Below, in pieces: positions 1 through 5,485 of a DNA stretch of 6,698 bases. Location: assembly GCA_938082955.1 (NCBI GenBank), contig CALKDE010000042.1, positions 1 through 6,698 on the forward strand, given 5' to 3'. This DNA is from an uncultured Pseudomonadales bacterium. Its GTDB lineage: Bacteria; Pseudomonadota; Gammaproteobacteria; Pseudomonadales; Pseudohongiellaceae. Under the pieces are notes generated by a model. The model ran no database searches. It was not told the DNA's origin and saw only the letters and a list, made by a program, of their open reading frames with translations. The first letter of the stretch is position 1; every line of letters starts with the position of its first letter. The position numbers and the translations under genes were made by a program.

Positions 1-377
1 GCATCGAACTGGTCATCAAGAAGGGCCGGATTGGTGAGACTTACAATATTGGCGGCAACAACGAATGGGCGAATTTGGACGTCGTCAATTTATTGTGTGA
101 GCTGATCGATGCGCGCTTCGCAGCGAGCACGGAATTAGTCGCAAGATTTCCTAATTCGCCATGTGCCAGAGGAGAATCCGCAAAGTCTTTGATTACTTTC
201 GTTACGGATAGACCCGGCCACGATACACGCTATGCCATCAATGCTGCCAAGATCACCACGGAGCTTGGCTACGATCCCGTTGAAGATTTCGATTCTGGCC
301 TTAACAAGACAGTCGACTGGTATCTTTCGAACCAACCGTGGTGGAATTCCATTCAGGACGGGTCTTACAGGCAGTAG
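1..377 (+). CDS. rfbB: dTDP-glucose 4,6-dehydratase, C-terminal part (5' truncated by window edge)
   Basis: The reading frame is open from base 3 and gives the last 124 residues before a TAG stop. The enzyme converts dTDP-glucose to dTDP-4-keto-6-deoxyglucose, the second step toward dTDP-rhamnose and related sugars of surface polysaccharide; it is cytosolic and NAD-dependent (family knowledge). Seen here are the family's C-terminal signatures: GETYNIGG followed by N-E and a DVV helix, then TFVTDRPGHDTRYAI, then KI..ELGY.P and a terminal TVDWYLSNQPWW. The extended SDR family is about 350-360 residues, so roughly the C-terminal third is present. The NAD-binding Rossmann motif and the YxxxK catalytic residues lie outside the window. 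The next gene is 207 bp away, and no terminator hairpin is obvious between them. A related nucleotide-sugar epimerase is possible, but the DRPGHD segment strongly favours RfbB/RmlB. Confidence 0.93.
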   Translation, partial: IELVIKKGRIGETYNIGGNNEWANLDVVNLLCELIDARFAASTELVARFPNSPCARGESAKSLITFVTDRPGHDTRYAINAAKITTELGYDPVEDFDSGLNKTVDWYLSNQPWWNSIQDGSYRQ

Positions 378-584
378 TGCCTTTGTTTGCCATCAAGGGT
401 ATTGTGTCTGGAGTGACATATTAATTTCGCATAGGTGGTTAGAGCTAGCTACATTGTGATTGTTAGAAAATTCGAAGCACCACGGTCTACTCATCAGAGT
501 AAACCCTATTTTTGTTGGCGTGGTAGTATTCGTGTGACGCGCATAATTAACTGTCCTTTGTCTAGGATATTTTTATTTAGATCC

Positions 585-2018
585 ATGCTACGAGCCTACA
601 AACTATTCTTAATTTTAGCGGCGCTGGTTTTTTTATCAGGGCAGCCTGCTGCCTTCGAAATAGATGGCGGTAAGTGGGTTACCGGCGAGATCGAGTTCTT
701 CGTCGATATGGAGGGAATAGCTGACAGCGGTATCACTTGGAACACGGCCTTCATCGCCGCGATGAACGATTGGAATGAACAGACATCGTTTAATTTCATT
801 TTGCGAGAAGATAACCGAGACCCCTGCGCGGATGATGGCTTGAATAGTGTTGACTTCAGCGATGACCTTTGTGGAGCTGAATTTGGAGAAACCACGCTTG
901 CTGTGACTGTGAGAAAGTTCACCCCGTCAGTACTCGGCGGGCCGGCTATCTCTGAAGCCAATATTATTGTTAATAAAAATGAAAAATTCGATATCTACGA
1001 CGGCAAGTTAGTTCGTTTCGGGTCGACAAGTTTTGACTTTCGCCGTATTGCGCTGCATGAACTAGGTCATGTGATTGGCCTAGATCATGAAACAACAAAC
1101 TCGGCAATCATGGCGCCTAGCATTGGCAATCTGGATCGGCTGCAGGCAGATGATATCGCGGGAGCAGAAGCGCTCTATGACGGGGCGATAAATTGTACTG
1201 TTAGCGAGTTAGTAATTGGTTCCATCAACAACGCTCTAGATGCGAATGATTGCACTGTGAACGAATTACTGCCCGGCAGTAGTGACACCAGCCCAATCGA
1301 TCTTTATCGGTTCACTTTAACAAACGCAGCAACTCTAAGTCTTAGCATGACCTCGATGACCCTGGATTCGGTACTGTTGATAGCCGACGAGAACCTTCAG
1401 GTAATTAGTTATGACAATAAATCGGGCAACGAATGTGATTCTTTACTGACTCAATTCTTGTCGCCGGGTAATTATTTTCTTCTGGCGAATACTTTCGATA
1501 TTCCAGTTAAGGATGAATGCGGAATCGCTGGGGAGTACGAGATAAATGCCGCGCTGACGAGCGACGGCTTAAACCCCCTAGGCTCGAGCACAAGCCTTAC
1601 AGGGGCATCCGTTAATGCGACCTTTAGCGGTGGCATCACTTCAAATAACCGAGTGAGCTTTACTAATCAGTTTAGTCCTAGCGCCTCTCTTGATATCTTT
1701 GCACAGATAGACATTGACCCTAAACATGTAGGTCAAGCGGGCTTCCTTGTCATTGCCGCGGTGGTCGATGAGCAAATTCTTTTTCTGAACGAGCAGGGCC
1801 AGTTTGTCGACTCTGCAGCCAAGCCTGGTGTTATCACTCGAGCTAGCAATAAGACTCTCAGCACGGTCGAAAATCTAACTATAGTTGAGAACCTCATTCC
1901 GGCGGCTCTGGGAATAGACGAGATACGGGTGGGCTTCTTCTTCGGCTACGGTCTGGAAAGCCGCCCAGAGCAGCTGTATTACCATCAGTCTCCTTTGAAT
2001 TTGATTATAGCGCCCTAG
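585..2018 (+). CDS. secreted matrixin-like zinc metalloprotease with PPC-like domain and unassigned C-terminal domain
   Basis: Predicted 477-residue exported peptidase. I chose the ATG at 585 because it opens a typical signal peptide: basic MLRAYK, a hydrophobic core, and probable cleavage after PAA at residue 23. The frame stays open upstream to a GTG at 435, but that extension reads like non-coding sequence. The zinc-binding motif HELGHVIGLDH (residues 158-168; bases 1056-1088) supplies three His ligands and the catalytic Glu. A Met-turn (SAIMAP, Met176) and a terminal DDIAGAEALYDG helix follow, as in matrixins. Residues about 203-325 resemble a bacterial pre-peptidase C-terminal (PPC) domain (DLYRFTL, then LSPGNYFLLANT, then GEYEI). 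Residues about 341-477 form a beta-rich domain I cannot name. The mature part has six cysteines (81, 96, 204, 223, 284, 312), an even number that fits disulfides outside the cytoplasm. The Shine-Dalgarno is weak (AGGA at 564-567). The substrate is unknown. Confidence 0.85.
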   Translation: MLRAYKLFLILAALVFLSGQPAAFEIDGGKWVTGEIEFFVDMEGIADSGITWNTAFIAAMNDWNEQTSFNFILREDNRDPCADDGLNSVDFSDDLCGAEFGETTLAVTVRKFTPSVLGGPAISEANIIVNKNEKFDIYDGKLVRFGSTSFDFRRIALHELGHVIGLDHETTNSAIMAPSIGNLDRLQADDIAGAEALYDGAINCTVSELVIGSINNALDANDCTVNELLPGSSDTSPIDLYRFTLTNAATLSLSMTSMTLDSVLLIADENLQVISYDNKSGNECDSLLTQFLSPGNYFLLANTFDIPVKDECGIAGEYEINAALTSDGLNPLGSSTSLTGASVNATFSGGITSNNRVSFTNQFSPSASLDIFAQIDIDPKHVGQAGFLVIAAVVDEQILFLNEQGQFVDSAAKPGVITRASNKTLSTVENLTIVENLIPAALGIDEIRVGFFFGYGLESRPEQLYYHQSPLNLIIAP

Positions 2019-2091
2019 ACATTGCGTTGACTTCCTAAGCAGCCCGTAAAATACGGTGAAAACTCGTATTCCAGAGTGGCTCAATAAGCGG

Positions 2092-2097
2092 TATAAT
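2092..2097 (+). promoter_or_regulatory. putative sigma-70 -10 box upstream of the cytochrome genes
   Basis: A perfect TATAAT hexamer lies in the gap after the metalloprotease gene. At 16-18 bp spacing the -35 is poor: TTCCAG at 17 bp, or ATTCCA at 18 bp with three of six matches. Transcription would start near 2104 and give a leader of about 119 nt before the GTG at 2223. The box is exact but the -35 is weak, so this could be an activator-dependent promoter or a chance match. Confidence 0.45.
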
Positions 2098-2155
2098 GCG
2101 CCTGCAATTTTTCTGGCACAATCGCCTGTAGTACCGCAGCAGCACCGTAAAGTTG

Positions 2156-2181
2156 GAATCGAGCGGTTCTCAGGTCGATTC
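2156..2181 (+). repeat. inverted repeat in the leader of the first cytochrome gene
   Basis: GAATCGA (2156-2162) is perfectly complemented by TCGATTC (2175-2181) across a 12-nt loop, a possible 7-bp RNA hairpin between the -10 box and the start codon. No T-run follows, so it is not a rho-independent terminator. It could stabilise mRNA, be a protein-binding dyad, or be chance. Confidence 0.35.
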
Positions 2182-2206
2182 AGATAACACCCATGATCTA
2201 CACACT

Positions 2207-2214
2207 AAAAGGAG
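2207..2214 (+). promoter_or_regulatory. strong Shine-Dalgarno that sets a GTG start
   Basis: AAAAGGAG lies 8 nt upstream of GTG at 2223. It sits downstream of the in-frame ATG at 2193, so it supports the GTG as the real start. That choice also gives a cleaner signal peptide. Confidence 0.8.
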
Positions 2215-2222
2215 CTATTTCT

Positions 2223-2732
2223 GTGCAATCAGAGACTGCCAAAATCCGTCTGTTCGTAATCGCGCTGATGAACCTCAGTTTCATGGTTTTAGGTAGCAAT
2301 GCTGCCGCGCAGCAATCTATTGAAGACAATGTTCGCCCGGCTGGCCAAGTTTGTTTAGCAGGACAGCCCTGCGTCGGCTCAACAGCAGGTACCGCGACAG
2401 CAGCATCTACTAGCATCGCGTCCCCAGCTGCTGTGATGGTTGAAGAAATCGTTGCAGACGTTGTGGAAGTAGTAGCGACTGCCACAGAAGTCGCGGCATT
2501 CGATGTAGAGTCTACCTACCAGATGAGTTGTTTTGCTTGCCATGGCACAGGAGCAGCAGGCGCACCATTACTAGGTGACGCAGATGCTTGGAGCGAAAGA
2601 ATGGCGAAAGGAATGGATGCCGTAATGGTAAATGTAGTGAATGGCGTGAATGCGATGCCACCTAAAGGCCTCTGTATGACCTGTAGCGATGGTAATTTGC
2701 TAGCTCTCGTTGACTACATGTCCAGTCAGTAA
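2223..2732 (+). CDS. periplasmic c5-type monohaem cytochrome with Ala/Val-rich linker (paralog 1)
   Basis: Predicted 169-residue exported cytochrome c. The GTG start at 2223 has an AAAAGGAG Shine-Dalgarno 8 nt upstream. The N-terminus is a signal peptide with a hydrophobic core (FVIALMNLSFMVLG), probably cut near NAAA-QQ. The haem-attachment motif is CFACH (residues 103-107; bases 2529-2543). The likely distal ligand is Met145 in NAMPPKG. A C-terminal CMTC pair (Cys151, Cys154) is typical of cytochrome c5. Between the signal peptide and the haem domain lies an unusual stretch: a CLAGQPC cysteine pair (Cys44, Cys50), then about 45 residues rich in Ala, Val, Thr and Glu. The expected role is periplasmic electron transfer, perhaps to a terminal oxidase; the partners are not visible. 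The next gene is a close paralog 73 bp downstream, probably co-transcribed. The haem domain is secure and the electron-transfer partner unknown. Confidence 0.88.
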   Translation: MQSETAKIRLFVIALMNLSFMVLGSNAAAQQSIEDNVRPAGQVCLAGQPCVGSTAGTATAASTSIASPAAVMVEEIVADVVEVVATATEVAAFDVESTYQMSCFACHGTGAAGAPLLGDADAWSERMAKGMDAVMVNVVNGVNAMPPKGLCMTCSDGNLLALVDYMSSQ

Positions 2733-2793
2733 CCGTTCAGGTTAAACCGGTTACAGTTGTAATATCGATTATCGAGATTTTATTTAAATGAGT

Positions 2794-2799
2794 AAGGAG
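2794..2799 (+). promoter_or_regulatory. Shine-Dalgarno that sets a GTG start
   Basis: AAGGAG ends 6 nt before GTG at 2806. It lies inside the short extension that an ATG at 2788 would give, so GTG 2806 is the better start. The layout mirrors that of the upstream paralog. Confidence 0.78.
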
Positions 2800-2805
2800 T
2801 TAAAC

Positions 2806-3186
2806 GTGTTAACTATTAAGAAAGTAATTATGTCAGCAATGCCTAAAGTAGGTTTATTCGTATTGGTTGCCTCTTGCGCAACTGCAATTTCAGCTGATAA
2901 TTCCCAGCAGCAACTGCAGCTGGCGCAATTAACAGATGGTTTCGATGCCGAAGCGACGTATATGATGTCTTGCTTTGCCTGCCACAGCACAGGTGCTGCT
3001 GGTGCGCCGAAGGTTGGCGACGGTAACGCCGAAGCCTGGGCTCCTCGTATGGAGAAGGGTATGGACGCGGTAGTCGCAAACGCGATCAACGGTATAAATT
3101 CTATGCCGGCAAAAGGCCTATGCTTCACTTGTACAGATGAAGATCTGGCAGCTCTTGTTGCGTACATGGTCAATAGCAGCGAATAA
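2806..3186 (+). CDS. c5-type monohaem cytochrome (paralog 2), possibly a lipoprotein
   Basis: Predicted 126-residue exported cytochrome c from GTG at 2806. The haem motif CFACH is at residues 56-60 (bases 2971-2985), the likely axial ligand is Met100 in NSMPAKG, and a CFTC pair (Cys106, Cys109) near the C-terminus matches cytochrome c5. The haem domain is about two thirds identical to that of the preceding gene by hand alignment (50 of 73 columns), so the pair is a tandem duplication. The long linker and the CLAGQPC pair of the first copy are absent; only about 30 residues separate the signal peptide from the haem. The signal sequence ends LFVLVASC, which fits a lipobox with Cys24 as the acylated residue; cleavage near ISA-DN by signal peptidase I is the alternative. 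A strong terminator follows, so this is the last gene of its transcript. Confidence 0.88.
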   Translation: MLTIKKVIMSAMPKVGLFVLVASCATAISADNSQQQLQLAQLTDGFDAEATYMMSCFACHSTGAAGAPKVGDGNAEAWAPRMEKGMDAVVANAINGINSMPAKGLCFTCTDEDLAALVAYMVNSSE

Positions 3187-3214
3187 GCCGCTAATCGATC
3201 AGCGGTATCCTAGG

Positions 3215-3243
3215 AAATGAGCTGCTAGCAGCTCATTTTTTTT
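3215..3243 (+). terminator. rho-independent terminator after the cytochrome genes
   Basis: A perfect 24-base palindrome (3215-3238, arms of 12 centred on GCT|AGC) runs into eight T residues (3236-3243). It starts 28 bp after the second cytochrome stop codon. The A-rich left side gives little T-tract on the other strand, so it should work mainly for + strand transcripts, isolating the cytochromes from comM. Confidence 0.93.
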
Positions 3244-3321
3244 GTCTGTAATTTCGTAATAGGTTGGCGAAATTAGGGTTTGTAGACTATTTATTAGTAG
3301 TCACAATCAGTTCGACCTCTC

Positions 3322-4845
3322 ATGTCATTAGCCACCATTCAATCTCGTGCCCTGCTTGGCGTCGATGCTCTCGCAGTCACTGTGGAGACCCACCTATCAA
3401 ATGGCCTTCCCGCGTTCGCGATAGTTGGCCTTCCTGAAACTGCAGTTAAAGAAAGTAAGGAAAGGGTCCGCAGCGCCATTATAAACTCTGGCCTGGAATT
3501 TCCGACTCGTCGTATCACCGTCAACCTTGCCCCTGCTGATTTACCAAAGGCCGGCGGCAGCTACGATCTTGCTATTGCGCTGAGTATTCTCATCGCCTCC
3601 GGGCAGTTAGAGCGCAGAATGCTTGAGAACATGGAAGTACTGGGTGAGCTCGCTTTGGATGGAAGCATCCGTGCGGTTCCCGGGACAGTCTGCGCAATTC
3701 TCGCTGCGAAGAGGCAAGCGAATAAAATTCTCCTGCCGGCTGCGAATACACAAGAGCTAAACGTAGTTGCTTATAAGCATAGTTATAGCGCCAGCAGCCT
3801 GTCGGAACTATGCCAAGCACTAACACAGGGTATGCCCGCTCTAGAATTCCCCCGAAGAACAAAAAGGCGCTCTTGTGAACCGCGCTCTGAGGATAACTAT
3901 AGACAAATCAAAGGACAGACCTTTGCTAAACGTGCTGTGCAGATCGCAGCAGCAGGTGGGCATAATTTACTTATGATAGGCCCGCCCGGGAGCGGCAAGA
4001 CATTGCTAGCGAATCTGCTGATCGGTTTGCTGCCTTGCTTGTCTGAGGCAGAGGCGCTCGAAGTAGCAACCATCAAATCTGTTGCCCGGCAGCCATTTAA
4101 ACAATGTGACTGGTCTGAACGGCCCATCCGCAGCCCCCACCATACGGCAACTAGCGCCTCACTAGTCGGCGGTGGCAATCGAGCCAGCCCTGGGGAGATC
4201 AGTTTAGCGCACAAAGGCGTGTTATTTCTGGATGAGCTGAGTGAATTTAAGCCCAGCGTATTGGACGGATTAAGAGAGCCCCTGGAGTCCGGAGAGATAA
4301 CGGTAAGCCGTGCCAACTACCGGGTAAAGTTTCCAGCAAATTTTCAGCTGTTGGCGGCAATGAACCCCTGCCCCTGTGGCTACGCGGGAGACCCTCATCA
4401 CCGGTGTCGCTGCAGCGCGGACCGCATCGAGCGTTATCTTGGCAAGCTATCGGGCCCTTTACTTGACCGCATAGACCTTGTTATCGAAGTGCCCGCACTT
4501 TCGCAGGTGGAGTTGCTTGCGGAAGCGGACGATGATCTGAATTGGAGCGAGGTGCGTGTAAAAATTGATCTGTGTCGAGACAGTCAAACTCAGCGGGCAG
4601 GCAAGCTCAACTCGCAGCTGCATCTGGCAGAGCTTAAGAAGTATTGCCCTTTAGATGAAGAACAGCGAGCGGGGTTAGCTAGCATTATGGACAAACTATC
4701 CTTGTCCGCGCGGGCAACGCACAGGGTCATAAAGATGGCCCGCACTATTGCAGACTTTGATGGCAGGGCGGCGATTGGTGAATGCGATTTGATGGAGGCG
4801 ATTAGCTACCGCCGCTGTCAGATCAGCAAACTACTTGCTCGTTGA
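3322..4845 (+). CDS. comM: YifB/ComM family Mg-chelatase-like AAA+ ATPase
   Basis: Complete 507-residue protein, the usual length for this family. In Vibrio and Acinetobacter, ComM is a hexameric helicase that promotes branch migration when incoming single-stranded DNA is integrated during natural transformation; it is cytosolic and also found in species not known to be competent. The N-terminal ChlI-like domain opens with the family pattern MSLATIQSRALLGVDA and contains VGLPETAVKESKERV (35-49) and NLAPADLPKAGGSYDLAIA (68-86). The ATPase core has Walker A GPPGSGKT (220-227), Walker B VLFLDE (300-305), SPHHTAT (271-277) and GPLLDRIDL (378-386). A four-cysteine cluster, CPC (350-352) and CRC (362-364), follows MN and is typical of the family. 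The C-terminal Mg-chelatase helical domain carries SARATHRVIKMARTIADF. ATG 3322 is chosen from this N-terminal match, since no clear Shine-Dalgarno is seen. No convincing promoter was found. Confidence 0.95.
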   Translation: MSLATIQSRALLGVDALAVTVETHLSNGLPAFAIVGLPETAVKESKERVRSAIINSGLEFPTRRITVNLAPADLPKAGGSYDLAIALSILIASGQLERRMLENMEVLGELALDGSIRAVPGTVCAILAAKRQANKILLPAANTQELNVVAYKHSYSASSLSELCQALTQGMPALEFPRRTKRRSCEPRSEDNYRQIKGQTFAKRAVQIAAAGGHNLLMIGPPGSGKTLLANLLIGLLPCLSEAEALEVATIKSVARQPFKQCDWSERPIRSPHHTATSASLVGGGNRASPGEISLAHKGVLFLDELSEFKPSVLDGLREPLESGEITVSRANYRVKFPANFQLLAAMNPCPCGYAGDPHHRCRCSADRIERYLGKLSGPLLDRIDLVIEVPALSQVELLAEADDDLNWSEVRVKIDLCRDSQTQRAGKLNSQLHLAELKKYCPLDEEQRAGLASIMDKLSLSARATHRVIKMARTIADFDGRAAIGECDLMEAISYRRCQISKLLAR

Positions 4846-5100
4846 TTGCCCTTCGAACTGCTCCATCTTATCCCCGAGTTCGTGAAGAGACTTTTCCAAT
4901 TCTTTAATACGCTTCTCGGCGCGCTCTAATGCATCGCGCTGCGCATCAAATTCCTCGCGGCTTAATAGCTCTAAGCTGCCAAAGCTGCTCTTCAGCAATT
5001 GCTCGATTTTGGTGCGCAGCTCTTCACGCATTTCTGCGGCTAGGGGAATCATCGCTGAAAGGCGAGCACTGAGGTCTTCGACAAATTTATTAGTAAACAT
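4831..5100 (-). CDS. ubiK: ubiquinone biosynthesis accessory factor UbiK (YqiC/BMFP family)
   Basis: Small 89-residue protein. In E. coli, UbiK (YqiC) binds the lipid-binding protein UbiJ and helps aerobic ubiquinone synthesis as part of a soluble biosynthesis complex (family knowledge). Seen here are an N-terminal amphipathic region (FVEDLSARLSAMIP) and the diagnostic SLELLSREEFDAQRDAL, matching the LDLVSREEFDVQ of the E. coli protein. A long charged coiled-coil follows (ERAEKRIKELEKSLHELGDKM), then a short polar tail. E. coli UbiK is 96 residues, so this copy is full length. I chose the ATG at 5098-5100 over an in-frame TTG nine bases upstream. The Shine-Dalgarno is weak. The last 15 bp overlap the 3' end of comM tail to tail. 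The gene is divergent from glnK across a 385-bp gap. Confidence 0.9.
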   Translation of the reverse strand: MFTNKFVEDLSARLSAMIPLAAEMREELRTKIEQLLKSSFGSLELLSREEFDAQRDALERAEKRIKELEKSLHELGDKMEQFEGQSTSK

Positions 5101-5170
5101 TCGCGCCAACTCTAGTTATTCATGGGGTTTCGGGAACGGGTATGAAGTACGCACCAACAAAGTAGCCTTT

Positions 5171-5179
5171 ATTCTATCA
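5171..5179 (-). promoter_or_regulatory. putative extended -10 promoter for ubiK
   Basis: Read on the - strand the sequence is TGATAGAAT: an extended TGn followed by TAGAAT, one mismatch from TATAAT. It lies about 70 bp upstream of the ubiK ATG. No good -35 is present, which extended -10 promoters can tolerate. Position and orientation fit, but this is a short motif. Confidence 0.35.
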
Positions 5180-5291
5180 TCAATTGTGAGACCGCTTAGC
5201 TAGGTGACTACAGGCATTGTCATTCTTAGTTACCGAAATTCGTAGCGCTCGTTGCTTCTTAGAGCTCAATCTTCTGTCTGACACAAAGAAC

Positions 5292-5306
5292 GCACTGCTG
5301 TGGGGC
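5292..5306 (+). promoter_or_regulatory. probable NtrC (GlnG) binding site, upstream copy
   Basis: GCACTGCTGTGGGGC fits the NtrC pattern GCAC-N5-TGGTGC with a single mismatch (G for T). Its centre (5299) lies about 139 bp before the transcription start predicted from the sigma-54 promoter (5438). Enhancer sites at such distances are the rule for sigma-54 activators. Confidence 0.65.
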
Positions 5307-5321
5307 AGAAAACACTTTGCT

Positions 5322-5336
5322 GCACTGAGACTGTTC
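5322..5336 (+). promoter_or_regulatory. possible weaker NtrC binding site, downstream copy
   Basis: GCACTGAGACTGTTC keeps the left GCAC half and part of the right half, with three mismatches from GCAC-N5-TGGTGC. It starts 30 bp after the better site, close to three helical turns, so both would face the same side of the DNA. Its centre is about 109 bp upstream of the predicted start. Alone it would be unconvincing; the spacing raises its weight. Confidence 0.42.
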
Positions 5337-5411
5337 AAAAATTGGCGATTCAAACTTACATTGACGCCATTGTCCCTCGAAAAATCGGCTTTGTAGGTGA
5401 CTTTCGATAAC

Positions 5412-5427
5412 TGGCACGACCCCTGCA
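5412..5427 (+). promoter_or_regulatory. sigma-54 (RpoN) promoter of glnK-amtB
   Basis: TGGCACGACCCCTGCA matches the sigma-54 consensus TGGCACG-N4-TTGCW at every fixed position except one (C for the first T). The invariant GG (-24) and GC (-12) are at the right 12-bp spacing. Transcription is predicted to start near 5438, leaving a leader of about 48 nt before the glnK ATG. Such promoters need an ATP-dependent activator; for glnK-amtB this is NtrC in the organisms studied. Confidence 0.9.
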
Positions 5428-5485
5428 TGAAGCAGTATCAGTTGTAGAAATTTAAGCAGAGCAAAACCAGTTAAGGAGCAAAACA

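Larger units (their letters stand above)
5101..5485. other. divergent intergenic regulatory region between ubiK and glnK
   Basis: This 385-bp stretch has no convincing gene on either strand. It holds a candidate extended -10 for ubiK on the - strand (5171-5179), two NtrC-like sites (5292-5306 and 5322-5336), and a sigma-54 promoter for glnK (5412-5427). About 75 bp between the second NtrC-like site and the promoter would allow DNA looping. I looked there for an IHF site and found no clean match. Confidence 0.75.

Noticed and set aside
435..584. N-terminal extension of the metalloprotease from a GTG at 435
   Set aside because: The extension is Arg-rich, has no good Shine-Dalgarno and would bury the signal peptide that starts cleanly at the ATG at 585.
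2044..2056. CCGTA-AAA-TACGG hairpin after the metalloprotease gene as a terminator
   Set aside because: The stem is only 5 bp and no T-run follows.
2114..2129. Sigma-54-like TGGCAC in the leader of the first cytochrome
   Set aside because: The -24 half is good, but no GC occurs at the required 12-bp spacing, so the -12 element is missing.
2193..2222. ATG at 2193 as start of the first cytochrome
   Set aside because: No Shine-Dalgarno precedes it, while AAAAGGAG sits 8 nt before the in-frame GTG at 2223, which also gives a more normal signal peptide.
2788..2805. ATG at 2788 as start of the second cytochrome
   Set aside because: The AAGGAG ribosome-binding site lies inside the would-be coding extension and serves GTG 2806.
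3285..3302. GACTA/TAGTC dyad upstream of comM
   Set aside because: A 5-bp stem with an 8-nt AT-rich loop is expected by chance; no link to competence regulation is visible.
5101..5109. TTG at 5109 as the ubiK start
   Set aside because: It adds only three residues and no better ribosome-binding site than the ATG; UbiK homologs start close to the amphipathic helix.
5361..5386. Sigma-70 promoter for glnK with TTGACG as -35
   Set aside because: No acceptable -10 hexamer lies 16-18 bp downstream, and the sigma-54 promoter explains glnK better.
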